From Schaalia odontolytica (lineage in GTDB: Bacteria > Actinomycetota > Actinomycetes > Actinomycetales > Actinomycetaceae), in NCBI RefSeq assembly GCF_009730335.1, contig NZ_CP046315.1:1860001-1924000 (forward strand): DNA of 64,000 nt. Direction: 5' to 3'. A program made the translations under genes and the position numbers. Shown piece after piece: positions 54,878 through 64,000 of the stretch. The notes below the pieces were generated by a model that searched no databases, was not told where the DNA came from, and saw nothing but the letters and a program-made list of their open reading frames with translations. How positions within the stretch are numbered: position 1 is the first letter of the stretch; each line of letters begins with the position of its first letter.

Positions 54878-57800
54878 CTACTCCTGGAGGCGGCCCTCGT
54901 CGTCGAACACGTAGCGCGTGCCGTCGATCCAGCGCGCCCCGGTCACCATCGCCCCGGAGGAGGAGAGGTAGAACCAGGAGCCGCCGTCCTTCACCCAGCC
55001 GGTGCTCATCGCGCCGGAGGTGGCGAAGTGGTACCAGGAGGATCCGATGCGCGCCCAGCCCGTGGCCATCGCACCGGAATCGGCCAAGTAGTACCAGGTG
55101 GAGCCCTCACGCATCCAGCCGGCGTGCATCGCGCCCGAGGAGCCCAGGAAGTACCAGGTGTCGCGCACCTTGGTCCATCCGCTCGCCATCTCGCCGCTGA
55201 TGGGATCCAGGTAGTACCAGGTTCCACGCACCTGCACCCAGCCTGCGGCCTGGCCGCCGGAGGGTCCGTAGTAGAACCAGTGGCCGCCCTCGCTGAACCA
55301 GCCGGTCACCATGTACCCGCGGGCATCGAAGCGATAGATCGCCCCGTCGATGCGCAGCTGCATCGAGGTCGGGTAGGTGCCGTCCTCGTAGCGCCACCAC
55401 CAGCCAAACACGCCGGACACCCAGCGGCCCGAGCGGGCCTCGTCGGGACCGACCTGGTCGGGGCTGACGGTGAAGGGAACCTGGAGCGTCGCGTCGTCGT
55501 CGGCGCGGGCGTCGTTGTTGCGGCCCATGGCCTCGACCGTGACCGTCGCGGCGCCCGCGAAGCGTCCCGTGCCGTTCGGGTGGGACACGTCCACGCCGTC
55601 GGCCTGCAGCGTCACCGAGTTGCCCTCGAAGGCGCCGTTACCCACACCGGTCGCGACCTCGCGCTCACCGACGAGGAGACGCGCAGAGGTCACCGGACCG
55701 GTCACCGTCACACGGATGGAGACGCGCCCGGCGACGCTCTCCCCCGCCAGCGGCTGCCAGGTGGTGCCATCCGTCGAGTACTCGACGCTGCCGATGACGG
55801 GCTTCGCCTGGTCCTTGAGGACGGCGTCCAGGGCGTTGGGCAGGCCCGCGCCCCGGTACTCGCGGCCCTTGACGGGCTTGAGGCGATCCCAGTTCGACGG
55901 ATCCCCCGCCTGCTTCTTGGCCAGGGCAATGATCTGCTCGGCGTTCATCTCCGGGTGGACCTGCCGCAGCGTCGCGATGACGGCGGCTGCCAGAGGCGAT
56001 GCCTGCGAGGTGCCGTACAGGTTGCCGTAGGCCTTGCCGTACCAGCTCGTCAGAGGCGCGTAGATCTTCGCGCCGGGGGCGGCGAAGTCGATGCTGTTCG
56101 CACCCCAGTTCGACCAAGAGGCCGGCTCGAGCACGCCGGTTGCGGGGTCGGCGCCCTCGGGCAGCTGCAGGGCGGACACGGAGAGCGTGCCGCGCAGCTT
56201 CGGTGGCATGTAGACGGCGCCCGTCACGTCACGCACGTGTGCACCCCAGGTGTCGCCGGGAGCCGAGTTGTCGGTCGTGGGCAGGTTGTCCAGGTCGGTC
56301 GAGAAGTTACCCGCGGCCACGACGTTGATGACGTCCTTCGAGGTCGCGTAGTCGACCGCGCGCTGCACGGCCTCCTGGCCCGCGGCCTGCTCCGGGTCGT
56401 TGGGGAGCCAGTACTTCCACGGGTCCACGTAGTACGAACCATTGGTGACCGAGATGCCGTGCTCGGCGGCCCACACGAAGCCACACACGATGTACTCGGG
56501 GTAGAAGAATCCGCCGTTACGCGAGGCCACGTTGATCGCGGCGATGCGCAGGGTCGGGTTCACGCCGTCCACACCCACGCCGTCGTGCTTCGCGGCGATC
56601 GAGCCGGCCACGTGGGTGCCGTGGGTGGCGTCGTCCCAGCGCCAGGCGGCGGGGTCGCGGTTCGGGATGCCGTTGAACGAGCAGGACACGGACTTGTCGT
56701 GGTCGACCTGTCCGACCAGGTCCGGCACGGTGTCATCGACGGACTGGTCCATGATGCCCACCGTGACGGGCGCGCGCATGACGTCCACACCCTGCGCCTC
56801 GAGAGCGCGCAGGGCCTGGAGGTGCCATCCGTTGCCGGTCTGCGGGTCCGGGGTGAGGGCCGCGTCCTGGTCACCCTGCGCTCCCTGGGAGCGCGGTGCT
56901 GCCGCAATCGCCGCGTCCGCCGCGACTCGGGTCTCGTAGGAGATGGGGACCACGGCCTCGTTACCGCCGACGGGCGCCTGGCGGGTCGGGCCGATCGAGT
57001 CGTAGCTGATGCCCTCCTTCACGAGAGCCGCGCCCAGGTCGGGCGAGAAGGTGGGCGACGCGGACTGCACGAAGAACGTCCCGAAGGCAGGGTACTGGGC
57101 CAGGACGAGCCCACCGTGGAACGAGGCCTGGGCCGCCGCACGCTGGAAGGCGGCGTTATCGGTGCCCTTGGGCAGGTTGACCGCGTAGTTGGCGGGCAGC
57201 TGGTCGTTGCTGCGCGCGGGAGCGGTGATGCCAGCCTTGGCGGGGCCAGCCGGCGCGGGCGTCGCGTCCGTATCGGGCGCGGGGGCCGGGGTGACGGCGG
57301 CGTTCGGGTCGCGCGAGACGGTGAAGACGGCCTCGCGACCCGTGTCGTCGTCAGCCTGGCGATCGAAGTTGATGCCGGTGGCGCTGACCTGGACGCGGGC
57401 GGTCACCGAGTCCGCGCCCTCGGGCAGCAGTGCGCTGAGGTCCACGTTTTCGATCGAGGCACCCAGGGCATCGTCGAAGTACTTGCCCGAGCCGTCGCGG
57501 TCGACGGATGCCAAGCCGGCAACGTCCATGTGCAGGTGGCTGATCGGGGCGATCGCCTCGGTGTAGAAGGTGACGGGGCCGGCCGGCAGGGTCGCTCCGT
57601 GCACGTCCTTCCATTCGCCCTTGCCGACCCGGTACTGCAGGGTCTGGACGGTCGGCTGGGGCTGGTCGCGGCGCATGGTGGTCAGCGCGTTGATGAAGCC
57701 GTAGCCGCGGAATTCCTTGCCGTCCTCGGGCGCTTCCAGACGCGTGTATTCCATGGCGGCCTGCTTGCGCATGAGGTCGGTGATCTGCTTGCCCTGGAAT

Positions 57801-59194
57801 CCCGGGTGGATCGACTTCATGAGCGCGGCGATGCCCGTGATGTGGGGCGTGGCCATGGAGGTGCCGCTGGTCTTGGCGTAGCCGGAGGAGAAAATCGCCG
57901 TAGGTACGGTCGAGTAGATGTCCTGCCCCGGAGCAGTAAAGTCGACGCTCTTGCCGTAGTTGGAGAAGTCGGCGCGCTTGAGGTTTGCCCATTCGGGCTT
58001 GGTCTCGACATTGGTGCGCGTGGCGGCGCTGACCTGACTGACGCCCTCGACCATGGCGGGGACCTTCACGCCGTTCTTCACGGGGCGGTCCTTGATCGGG
58101 GCGTCAAGGTCGGTCGGCGACCCGCTGTCGGTCGTGACGTTGTCGTTGTCCATGCCGTCGTTGCCCGCCGAGGCGATGACGGCCAGCCCCTTGCCCTGTG
58201 CGTATGCGATGGCGCGGGTCGCGGCCTCGAGGCCCGCGGCCTGCTCGGGATCGCTCGGGCTCCAGTAGACCCACGGGTCCATCGAGTAAGAGTTGTTGAC
58301 GATGTCAACACCGTGGCTGGCGGCCCACATGAAGCCGCAGGTCACGTACTCGGGGTACATGAGCTGCTCGTCGTTGGAGGCCTTGATGGACACGAGGCTC
58401 GCGGTCGGCGCGATGCCATCGATGCCGATGCCGTTGTGATTCGCCGCGATGATGCCCGCGACATGCGTGCCGTGGAAGTAGTCGTCACGCCACGACCCGT
58501 AGGCTTGAGAGGGGATGCCGTTGTGCCCGCAGGAGACGGAACGGGAGGTGTCGACGCGCCCCACGAGGTCGGGGTGCGTGTCGTCGATGCCGGTGTCGAT
58601 GACACCGACCGTGACGGGCGCGTGCGCAATCGGCACGGCCGCCGCGTCGGTGGCGCTCATCGCCTGGGCACCCCAGTTGACGACCTCCTCGGGCTTATCA
58701 GCCTCGGTCGCGTCCTGTCCACGTAGAGAGGACGGGCCACCCGACTGTGCGCCCGACTGAGCCGGGCTCGCCTCGCCAGACTGCGGGCCGGGCTGCGGGT
58801 CCGGGGCGGCGGCCTGGCGCTCCCCCTCGGGCACGGCGGCCACGCGTGTCGGGCCCAACGAGTGCACGGAAATTCCGGCCTTCGCCAGGGCTGCGGCCAG
58901 GTCCGGGGCGAACGAGGTCGACTCACTCTGGGCGAAGAACGTCCCGAGCTCCGGGTAGGAGGCCAGCGTGACGCCACCGGCGGATGCGACCAGCGAGGTC
59001 GCGCGCGCGAGGTCCTCGGCGCTGGCCCGAGGGCTGAGGTTGATGGCGTAGTTCATCAGGCCGGCGCTGGCGCGAGCGGGCGCGATGAGGCCGGTATGAT
59101 CGTCGGCCCGGGTGGGTGGGGCGGTCGCTGTGGCCACGCCCATGGACAGGGCGAGGGCGGCGACGAGCCCGATGCGTGCAACATTGCGGCGCAT
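54878..59194 (-). CDS. Giant secreted subtilase with two S8 domains and wall-binding repeats
   Basis: 1438 residues from the ATG at 59194 (CGAGGA upstream). Signal peptide (1-31), propeptide-like segment (to about 160), then S8 domain 1 with Asp200 (VGVIDTGIDDTH), His241 (FHGTHVAG) and Ser446 (SGTSMATPH). After a beta domain and a Pro/Ala linker, a second propeptide-like part and S8 domain 2 follow, with VGIMDQSVDD, THGTHVAGSIA and YGTSQASPLAA. Domain 2 keeps Asp, His and Ser but has unusual residues around the Asp (DQS instead of DTG/DSG). The C-terminus has about nine GWxxxxGxWYYL-type wall-binding repeats. It looks like a fusion of two protease genes of the type flanking it. Confidence 0.9.
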   Translation of the reverse strand: MRRNVARIGLVAALALSMGVATATAPPTRADDHTGLIAPARASAGLMNYAINLSPRASAEDLARATSLVASAGGVTLASYPELGTFFAQSESTSFAPDLAAALAKAGISVHSLGPTRVAAVPEGERQAAAPDPQPGPQSGEASPAQSGAQSGGPSSLRGQDATEADKPEEVVNWGAQAMSATDAAAVPIAHAPVTVGVIDTGIDDTHPDLVGRVDTSRSVSCGHNGIPSQAYGSWRDDYFHGTHVAGIIAANHNGIGIDGIAPTASLVSIKASNDEQLMYPEYVTCGFMWAASHGVDIVNNSYSMDPWVYWSPSDPEQAAGLEAATRAIAYAQGKGLAVIASAGNDGMDNDNVTTDSGSPTDLDAPIKDRPVKNGVKVPAMVEGVSQVSAATRTNVETKPEWANLKRADFSNYGKSVDFTAPGQDIYSTVPTAIFSSGYAKTSGTSMATPHITGIAALMKSIHPGFQGKQITDLMRKQAAMEYTRLEAPEDGKEFRGYGFINALTTMRRDQPQPTVQTLQYRVGKGEWKDVHGATLPAGPVTFYTEAIAPISHLHMDVAGLASVDRDGSGKYFDDALGASIENVDLSALLPEGADSVTARVQVSATGINFDRQADDDTGREAVFTVSRDPNAAVTPAPAPDTDATPAPAGPAKAGITAPARSNDQLPANYAVNLPKGTDNAAFQRAAAQASFHGGLVLAQYPAFGTFFVQSASPTFSPDLGAALVKEGISYDSIGPTRQAPVGGNEAVVPISYETRVAADAAIAAAPRSQGAQGDQDAALTPDPQTGNGWHLQALRALEAQGVDVMRAPVTVGIMDQSVDDTVPDLVGQVDHDKSVSCSFNGIPNRDPAAWRWDDATHGTHVAGSIAAKHDGVGVDGVNPTLRIAAINVASRNGGFFYPEYIVCGFVWAAEHGISVTNGSYYVDPWKYWLPNDPEQAAGQEAVQRAVDYATSKDVINVVAAGNFSTDLDNLPTTDNSAPGDTWGAHVRDVTGAVYMPPKLRGTLSVSALQLPEGADPATGVLEPASWSNWGANSIDFAAPGAKIYAPLTSWYGKAYGNLYGTSQASPLAAAVIATLRQVHPEMNAEQIIALAKKQAGDPSNWDRLKPVKGREYRGAGLPNALDAVLKDQAKPVIGSVEYSTDGTTWQPLAGESVAGRVSIRVTVTGPVTSARLLVGEREVATGVGNGAFEGNSVTLQADGVDVSHPNGTGRFAGAATVTVEAMGRNNDARADDDATLQVPFTVSPDQVGPDEARSGRWVSGVFGWWWRYEDGTYPTSMQLRIDGAIYRFDARGYMVTGWFSEGGHWFYYGPSGGQAAGWVQVRGTWYYLDPISGEMASGWTKVRDTWYFLGSSGAMHAGWMREGSTWYYLADSGAMATGWARIGSSWYHFATSGAMSTGWVKDGGSWFYLSSSGAMVTGARWIDGTRYVFDDEGRLQE

Positions 59195-59372
59195 GGTTCC
59201 TCGACTTTCAGTTGTGGGTCTGGCGAGTACGACAATGTACCCATCGAAACTATCATGCTTTAGTTTGTCACTCGCCACAATATAGACCAACTTAAATCCG
59301 CCATCACCTCAACAAAGGCGACGCTGTCGGGTAACCACTCCCCACGAGCGCACGCGAGGCCTCCTGACAGCG

Positions 59373-59410
59373 CGGCGGGGCCGCGCACCCTCAGGTGCAT
59401 GGCCCCGCCG
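59373..59410 (-). terminator. Terminator of the third subtilase gene
   Basis: CGGCGGGGCC (59373-59382) and GGCCCCGCCG (59401-59410) with an inner CACC/GGTG stem. It lies 17 bp past the stop on the minus strand. Confidence 0.82.
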
Positions 59411-59427
59411 TGACGACGTCGCTCAGC

Positions 59428-61446
59428 CTAGTGCCGCAGGCGCCCGTCCGGACCGAAGGTGTAGGTCGTCCCATCTACCTGCTGGGTGCCGGTGACCATC
59501 GCCCCCGAGGAACCCAGGTAGTACCAGGAATCTCCCTCATGCAGCCACCCGATCGCCATGCCACCGGAGAGCGTGAGGTAGTACCAGGTGGATCCATCGC
59601 GAACCCAGCCGGTACCCATCGCACCCGAAGCGCTGAGGTAGTACCAGGTGCCATTGACGAACACCCAGCCCGTCGCCATCGCGCCCGTGGCCGGATCCAG
59701 GTAGTACCAGGTGCCCTCGACCTGCGTCCACCCCGAGGCCTGCGCGCCCGAGGCCTGGTGGAAGAACCACTGGCCTGCCTCACGGACCCACCCGGTCACC
59801 ATGTATCCGCGCGCGTCGAAGCGATAGGTTGCTCCGCCGATCGCAATTGCCGCAGAGGCCGGGTAGGAGCCGTCCTGGTAGCGGTACCACCAGCCGATCG
59901 CATCTTTCATCCACGTTCCAGCCTTGGCCTCGTCGGCCTGATCCTGACCGCCCGACACCGCGTCGAGGGCGTCGAGGAAGCCGTAACCGCGGTATTCCTT
60001 ACCGTCGATGGGAGCGTTGAGACGTCCATAGTTGGCAGCGGCCTGCTTCTTCATCAGGTCGATGACCTGGGCGCCCGTAAGCTCCGGGTGCACCGACTTA
60101 ATGAGTGCCGCGACGCCCGACACGTGCGGGGTCGCCATGGACGTGCCGTCGGCGACGGCGTAGCCGCTGCGGTAGAAGAGCGTCGTGGCCGTGGAGTAGA
60201 TCTGGTCGCCCGGGGCGGCAAAATCGATCGTCTGACCGTAGTTGGAGAACTCAGCGCGGCCCAGGGACAGACCCGGCTTCACGTTGTACGCCTGACCAAC
60301 CGCGCTCACCTGAGCGACACCGTCGAGCATGGAGGGAACGCGGATACTGCCCTTCACTGCACGATTCTTCGTCGGCGTGGGGACGTCCGTCGGGGACCCG
60401 TTGTCGATCGTCGGGCTATCAATGTCGACGCCCTCGTTACCGGCCGCCGCGATCACAGCCAGGCCCTTGTCCTGCGCGTACTTGATCGACCTCGTGGCCG
60501 CCTCAAGGCCCGCAGCCTGCTCGGGGTCGGTCGGACTCCAATAGACCCACGGGTCCATCGAGTAGGAGTTATTCACGACGTCCACCCCGTGGCTCGCCGC
60601 CCACATGAACGCACAGGTCACGTACTCGGGGTAGATGAGGCGGTTGTCGTTGGTCGCCTGAATGGCGACGATGGTCGACTCAGGGGCGATGCCGTCGATA
60701 CCAATGTCATTGTGGTTGGCAGCGATAATGCCCGCGACGTGCGTGCCGTGGTAGAACTCATCACGCCACCCGTAGAAGTCCTGCGTGGCAACGCCGTTGA
60801 CCGAGCACTTCACAGAACGCGACGTATCGACGCGCCCCTCCAGGTCGGGATGCGTATCCTCAACGCCGGAGTCAACGACCGCGACGGTCACGGGGGCGCG
60901 CTTGACATTGACTGCCTCAGCCTCGCGCGCGTGCATGGCGACGGCGCCCCAGTTGAAGATCTCCTCGTTCGCTTCAGCGGGGGCAGCGCTCGCGGTCTCG
61001 TCGCGCATCGCGTTCAGACCGCCTGCCGCGCCGGACTGCGGGGCCTCATCCTTCTTGTCGGTGGGCAGGTCGACGCGCTCGTAGTAGAGGACGGGGGCCA
61101 CGCGGGTCGGGCCGATCGAGTGGATGGAGATACCGGCCTGTCGCAGGGCGGCGGCCAGGTCGGGCGCGAACGAGGGCGTGGCGCTCTGCGCGAAGAAGGT
61201 ACCGATCTCCGGGTACGAGGCCAGGGCGGCACCGCCGGCTCCGGGGACGAGGGCGAGGGCCCGCTGAAGGTCCTCGGGGTTCGTGCCGGCGAGGTTGATC
61301 GCGTAGTTCATCTCGTCGTTGTCAGCGCGGGCTGCGGAGACGAGTCCGGGCTCCTCAGCACGGGCGGAGGGGGCGTTCACCGCGGCCACGCCCATGGACA
61401 GGGCGAGAGCGGCGACGATGCCGATGCGTGCGGCAGTGCGGCGCAT
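59428..61446 (-). CDS. Secreted subtilase with wall-binding repeats
   Basis: 672 residues from ATG 61446 after CGAGGA. Signal peptide MRRTAARIGIVAALALSMGV is nearly identical to that of the large neighbour. Propeptide-like region, then Asp192 (VVDSGVEDTH), His233 (YHGTHVAG) and Ser436 (DGTSMATPH). The last 180 residues are an LTA/choline-binding-type repeat array (WYYLDPATGAMATGW and similar). It aligns with domain 1 of the 1438-residue protein through the catalytic region, so the two are tandem paralogues. The 25 bases before the start are also conserved between them, pointing to shared control. Confidence 0.92.
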   Translation of the reverse strand: MRRTAARIGIVAALALSMGVAAVNAPSARAEEPGLVSAARADNDEMNYAINLAGTNPEDLQRALALVPGAGGAALASYPEIGTFFAQSATPSFAPDLAAALRQAGISIHSIGPTRVAPVLYYERVDLPTDKKDEAPQSGAAGGLNAMRDETASAAPAEANEEIFNWGAVAMHAREAEAVNVKRAPVTVAVVDSGVEDTHPDLEGRVDTSRSVKCSVNGVATQDFYGWRDEFYHGTHVAGIIAANHNDIGIDGIAPESTIVAIQATNDNRLIYPEYVTCAFMWAASHGVDVVNNSYSMDPWVYWSPTDPEQAAGLEAATRSIKYAQDKGLAVIAAAGNEGVDIDSPTIDNGSPTDVPTPTKNRAVKGSIRVPSMLDGVAQVSAVGQAYNVKPGLSLGRAEFSNYGQTIDFAAPGDQIYSTATTLFYRSGYAVADGTSMATPHVSGVAALIKSVHPELTGAQVIDLMKKQAAANYGRLNAPIDGKEYRGYGFLDALDAVSGGQDQADEAKAGTWMKDAIGWWYRYQDGSYPASAAIAIGGATYRFDARGYMVTGWVREAGQWFFHQASGAQASGWTQVEGTWYYLDPATGAMATGWVFVNGTWYYLSASGAMGTGWVRDGSTWYYLTLSGGMAIGWLHEGDSWYYLGSSGAMVTGTQQVDGTTYTFGPDGRLRH

Positions 61447-61531
61447 AGTTCCTCGACTTTCGATTGTCACTGTCAGGATTTCGACTGCATTCACAGCTGC
61501 ACCCATCATCCTAGAGTTTGTCAGTAACAAC

Positions 61532-61550
61532 AAAACCTAGGCTTACCTAA
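61532..61550 (-). promoter_or_regulatory. Possible DtxR/IdeR iron box before the third subtilase gene
   Basis: On the minus strand TTAGGTAAGCCTAGGTTTT matches 13 of 19 positions of the usual DtxR/IdeR palindrome, with one half almost perfect. It lies about 90 bp upstream of the start. Iron control of the protease is speculative. Confidence 0.3.
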
Positions 61551-61586
61551 GTCCATCCTCCAAGACTCCATCAATTCACCGCATAT

Positions 61587-61620
61587 GAGACGGGGAACAC
61601 CCGTAGGCACTCCCCGTCTC
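61587..61620 (-). terminator. Terminator of lysA
   Basis: GAGACGGGGA (61587-61596) and TCCCCGTCTC (61611-61620), 28 bp after the lysA stop on the minus strand. Confidence 0.8.
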
Positions 61621-61647
61621 GTCGCTCGTTTTGTTGGAAGCCGACGT

Positions 61648-63048
61648 TTACTCCAGGCCGGCGTCGAGGGCCAGCAGATGGTCGACTGTCTGCGGACGGA
61701 TGAACCAGCGCGCCGATCCATCCTCAACGGCGAGCACGCCCGGCTTCGTCAACATGTTGTAGTTCGAGGCCATCGAGTAGCCGTATGCCCCCACAGCGGG
61801 AACGGCCAGCAGGTCGCCACCCGCGATGTCGGCCGGCAGGTCGATATCGCGGATGATGATGTCGCCGCTCTCGCAGTGCTTGCCGACGATGCGGCAGCGC
61901 GCGAGTTCAGATGCATCGGCGGGATCGCGGTTAGCGAGCGTCGCCGTGTAGGCCGCGTCGTAGAGGACCGGGCGGATGTTATCCGACATGCCGCCGTCGA
62001 TCGCCACGTAGCGGCGCACTCCCCCGTCTTCCAGGGAAATGTCCTTGACGACGCCGACGCGGTAGAGCATGACCATCGACGGGCCGGCAATCGAGCGACC
62101 CGGCTCAACGGACACGTGCGGGATCGGCAGGCCGTGGTGGGCGCAGCGCTCGCGCACCACGGTGGCCAGGGCGCGGGCGACCTCGACCGGGGAGGTCGGG
62201 ACCGGATCTTGCCCGGTGTAGGCGATGCCGACGCCGCCGCCCAGGTCGATGGCGGGAACGTCCAGGCCCAGCTCAGCCTTCAGGAGCGCCGCGAAGTCGA
62301 TGACGATGCGCGCGGCCTCGGCAAAGGCCTCGGTCCCAAAAATCTGGGAGCCGATGTGGCTGTGCAGGCCCCGGAAGTCCAGGTGCGCCGCATCCTTGAT
62401 CACGGCCACGGCCTCGTACGCCTGACCGGTGGCCAAGGACAGGCCGAACTTCTGGTCCTCGTGGGCGGTCGCAATGTACTCGTTGCCGCCCGCGTGGATG
62501 CCGGACTTCAGGCGCACCATGACGGGCGCGACGACGCCGAGGTCAGCGGCGATGCGCTCGATCTGGTGGACCTCGTCCATCGAGTCGATGAAGATGCGGT
62601 GGATGCCAGCCTGAAGGGCGAGGCGGATCTCCGCATCCGACTTGTTGTTGCCGTGCAGGCCGATACGGTCGGGGCCCACCCCGGCGCGCAGGGCCAGACT
62701 CAGCTCTCCGAGCGAGGCGGTGTCGATACCCATGCCCTCGGCGGCGACAAGGCGCGCGACGTCGGCGCTCAGGAAGGCCTTGCCAGCGTAGAAGGCGTCA
62801 CCGCCGTTCATGCCGTATCCGTCCCAGAACTCCTCGGCCATCGCCGAAGCCCACACGCGGGCCCGGCCGCGCATGGCCTCGACGTCAAGCACGAAGGTGG
62901 GCGTGCCGAAGTCGGCGGCGACGCTGGTCAGGTCGACACCTCCCAGGCGCAGCACGCCACCCTCCCGAGAAGCGCTCCACGGCCACAGGTCGGGGCGCTC
63001 ATCGGGGGTCGGGCAGGTGAGGGTACCGACGCTTGCCGTCTCGCTCAC
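61648..63048 (-). CDS. lysA: Diaminopimelate decarboxylase
   Basis: 466 residues from the GTG at 63048; an ATG at 63072 would overlap argS by 20 bases. PLP lysine in DAFYAGKAFLS, phosphate-binding AIDLGGGVGIAY, EPGRSIAGP, and the dimer-active-site Cys in GKHCESGD. It removes CO2 from meso-diaminopimelate to give lysine, the last step of lysine synthesis, and so controls the supply of diaminopimelate versus lysine for the wall. The argS-lysA order, with the hom/thr genes often next, is common in actinobacteria. Confidence 0.95.
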   Translation of the reverse strand: MSETASVGTLTCPTPDERPDLWPWSASREGGVLRLGGVDLTSVAADFGTPTFVLDVEAMRGRARVWASAMAEEFWDGYGMNGGDAFYAGKAFLSADVARLVAAEGMGIDTASLGELSLALRAGVGPDRIGLHGNNKSDAEIRLALQAGIHRIFIDSMDEVHQIERIAADLGVVAPVMVRLKSGIHAGGNEYIATAHEDQKFGLSLATGQAYEAVAVIKDAAHLDFRGLHSHIGSQIFGTEAFAEAARIVIDFAALLKAELGLDVPAIDLGGGVGIAYTGQDPVPTSPVEVARALATVVRERCAHHGLPIPHVSVEPGRSIAGPSMVMLYRVGVVKDISLEDGGVRRYVAIDGGMSDNIRPVLYDAAYTATLANRDPADASELARCRIVGKHCESGDIIIRDIDLPADIAGGDLLAVPAVGAYGYSMASNYNMLTKPGVLAVEDGSARWFIRPQTVDHLLALDAGLE

Positions 63049-63052
63049 TGAG

Positions 63053-64000
63053 TCACATCCTCTCGGGGGCACTCACACCGAGGAGGCCGAGGCCGGTGCG
63101 CAGCACCTGGGTGACCGCGTCGTTGAGCCAGAGGCGGGCGATGTGGCCGGGCTCAACCGGGTCATCGCCGCGAGGCGTCACGCGGCACTGGCCGTACCAG
63201 GCGTGGTAGGTCGCAGCCAGGGACTCGAGGTAGCGGGTGATGCGGTGCGGCTCGCGCAGCTCGGTCGCCTGCGCAACCTGCGCGGGGAACTGGGCGAGGG
63301 CTGCCAGCAGGGCCTCGTCGGCCTCGGAGTCGAGGGCGGCCGGGTCGAAGCCAGCATCGCGGGTGACGCCATGCTCGGCCGCATTGCGGGCGACATTGCA
63401 GGCACGCACGTGCGCGTACTGCACGTAGTAGACCGGGTTGTCATTGGAGTGCTGCGAGAGCAGGTCCAGGTCAATGTCGACCTGCGTGTCCATCGAGACT
63501 CGCACGAGGGCGTAACGCGCGGCGTCCACGCCCACGGCATCGACGAGGTCGTCGAGGGTGACGATCGTGCCGGCGCGCTTGGACATGCGCACGGGCTCGC
63601 CATCCTTGACGAGGTTGACGAGCTGGCCGATGAGGATCTGCAGATTCTCGCCCGGCTTGTCACCGAACGCAGCGCACATCGCCATCATGCGGGCGATGTA
63701 GCCGTGGTGGTCGGCGCCCAGCAGGTAGATGGCGACATCCGCGCCACGCTCACGCTTGTTGAGGTAGTAGGCGACGTCGCCCGCGAAGTACGCGGCCTGG
63801 CCGTCCGACTTGATGAGGACGCGGTCCTTGTCGTCGCCGTAGGTGGTCGTGCGCAGCCACACCGCGCCATCCTCGTCGAAGATCTCGCCGCGCTCGCGCA
63901 GGCGCTCGATCGCCGCGGCAACCGCGCCGGAGGTGTGCAGGGACTCCTCGTGGAAGAAGACGTCAAAGTCGGCCCGGAAGGAGTGCAGACGCTCCTTGAT
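63053..64000 (-). CDS. argS: Arginyl-tRNA synthetase (5' end outside window)
   Basis: The minus frame is open from the window edge to the stop at 63053, giving the C-terminal 316 residues of about 560-590. The KMSKS-equivalent loop reads [11 protein letters not shown]. Other landmarks are [18 protein letters not shown] and the anticodon-binding domain with [20 protein letters not shown] and [26 protein letters not shown]. It charges tRNA-Arg. Its stop is 4 bases before the lysA GTG, so the two are co-transcribed. Confidence 0.95.
   Translation of the reverse strand: MKERLHSFRADFDVFFHEESLHTSGAVAAAIERLRERGEIFDEDGAVWLRTTTYGDDKDRVLIKSDGQAAYFAGDVAYYLNKRERGADVAIYLLGADHHGYIARMMAMCAAFGDKPGENLQILIGQLVNLVKDGEPVRMSKRAGTIVTLDDLVDAVGVDAARYALVRVSMDTQVDIDLDLLSQHSNDNPVYYVQYAHVRACNVARNAAEHGVTRDAGFDPAALDSEADEALLAALAQFPAQVAQATELREPHRITRYLESLAATYHAWYGQCRVTPRGDDPVEPGHIARLWLNDAVTQVLRTGLGLLGVSAPERM

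Noticed and set aside
55028-58726. Plus-strand open frame of 1232 codons opposite the large subtilase
   Set aside because: It is a mirror of a high-GC gene: it is low in family motifs, full of Gly/Arg/Val/Ala, and lacks a ribosome-binding site, whereas the minus frame has catalytic motifs, a signal peptide and repeats. The same applies to long antisense frames at 31369-33762, 9613-10881, 11069-12727 and 17446-19221.
1-64000. tRNA, rRNA, complete insertion sequences or prophage genes
   Set aside because: No T-loop consensus, transposase DDE/HUH pattern or phage structural gene was recognised. Only the two short non-coding elements in the array look mobile.

Overview
The window is high-GC DNA from an actinobacterium. 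The best fit is an oral-type Actinomycetaceae (Schaalia/Actinomyces group). This is inferred from the mix of lactate uptake and oxidation genes, secreted S8 proteases with choline-binding-type cell-wall repeats, actinobacterial-style LeuA, RecO, UppS and LysA, and GC-rich hairpin terminators. No rRNA or tRNA gene was recognised. Function calls come from reading motifs and context, not from database searches.

Layout. 1-2 kb: the end of a sugar-binding lipoprotein gene and a divergent LacI-type regulator. 2-5.2 kb: a zinc ABC uptake operon (binding protein, ATPase, permease) with its Fur/Zur-type repressor. 5.3-7.4 kb: a DedA-like membrane protein, uppS and recO. 7.6-9.1 kb: two tandem TetR-like paralogues. 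9.1-12.7 kb: leuA and a lactate permease. 12.8-16.4 kb: a probable type VII (LXG/WXG100-like) effector module, with a small helical partner, a 405-residue candidate effector, a 119-residue candidate immunity protein and three tandem paralogous lipoproteins. 16.7-19.8 kb: lutABC, which with the permease lets the cell take up and oxidise L-lactate. 19.9-26.5 kb: a phoH-ybeY-corC-era-uvrA-like operon on the minus strand. 26.6-31.1 kb: hrpB, an orphan Phd-like antitoxin and a flavin disulfide reductase. 31.3-33.8 kb: a secreted subtilase.

34.2-53.5 kb is a type III CRISPR-Cas island that looks closest to subtype III-D. It has cas6, an unassigned two-helix membrane protein, cas10 with a GGDD palm and no visible HD nuclease, a Cas7-Cas5-like fusion, a triple-Cas7 fusion, a Csx19-like protein and a long RAMP protein, all tightly coupled on the plus strand. 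Convergent to it lie cas2 and a cas1 that is broken by three frameshifts and a stop and has Ala at the catalytic Glu position. The array that follows has about 73 repeats (37 bp, with 8-nt 3' handle ATTAAGAC) of two main sequence types in blocks. Two of its repeats are interrupted at the same base by a ~138-bp element. The picture is a CRISPR system whose interference genes look intact but whose spacer acquisition is dead.

53.5-61.5 kb holds a nested inverted repeat, a decayed membrane-protein gene, a ribbon-helix-helix protein and two more secreted subtilases, one with two protease domains. 61.6-64 kb is lysA and the 3' part of argS.

A 12-bp motif (ACGAGGCCGGGG or its complement) occurs at least 14 times across the window in several reading frames, on both strands and inside terminators. 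This resembles DNA uptake sequences in other phyla and is one of the most unusual features here. The other leading observations are the membrane protein beside a signalling-only Cas10 and the element inserted into CRISPR repeats.
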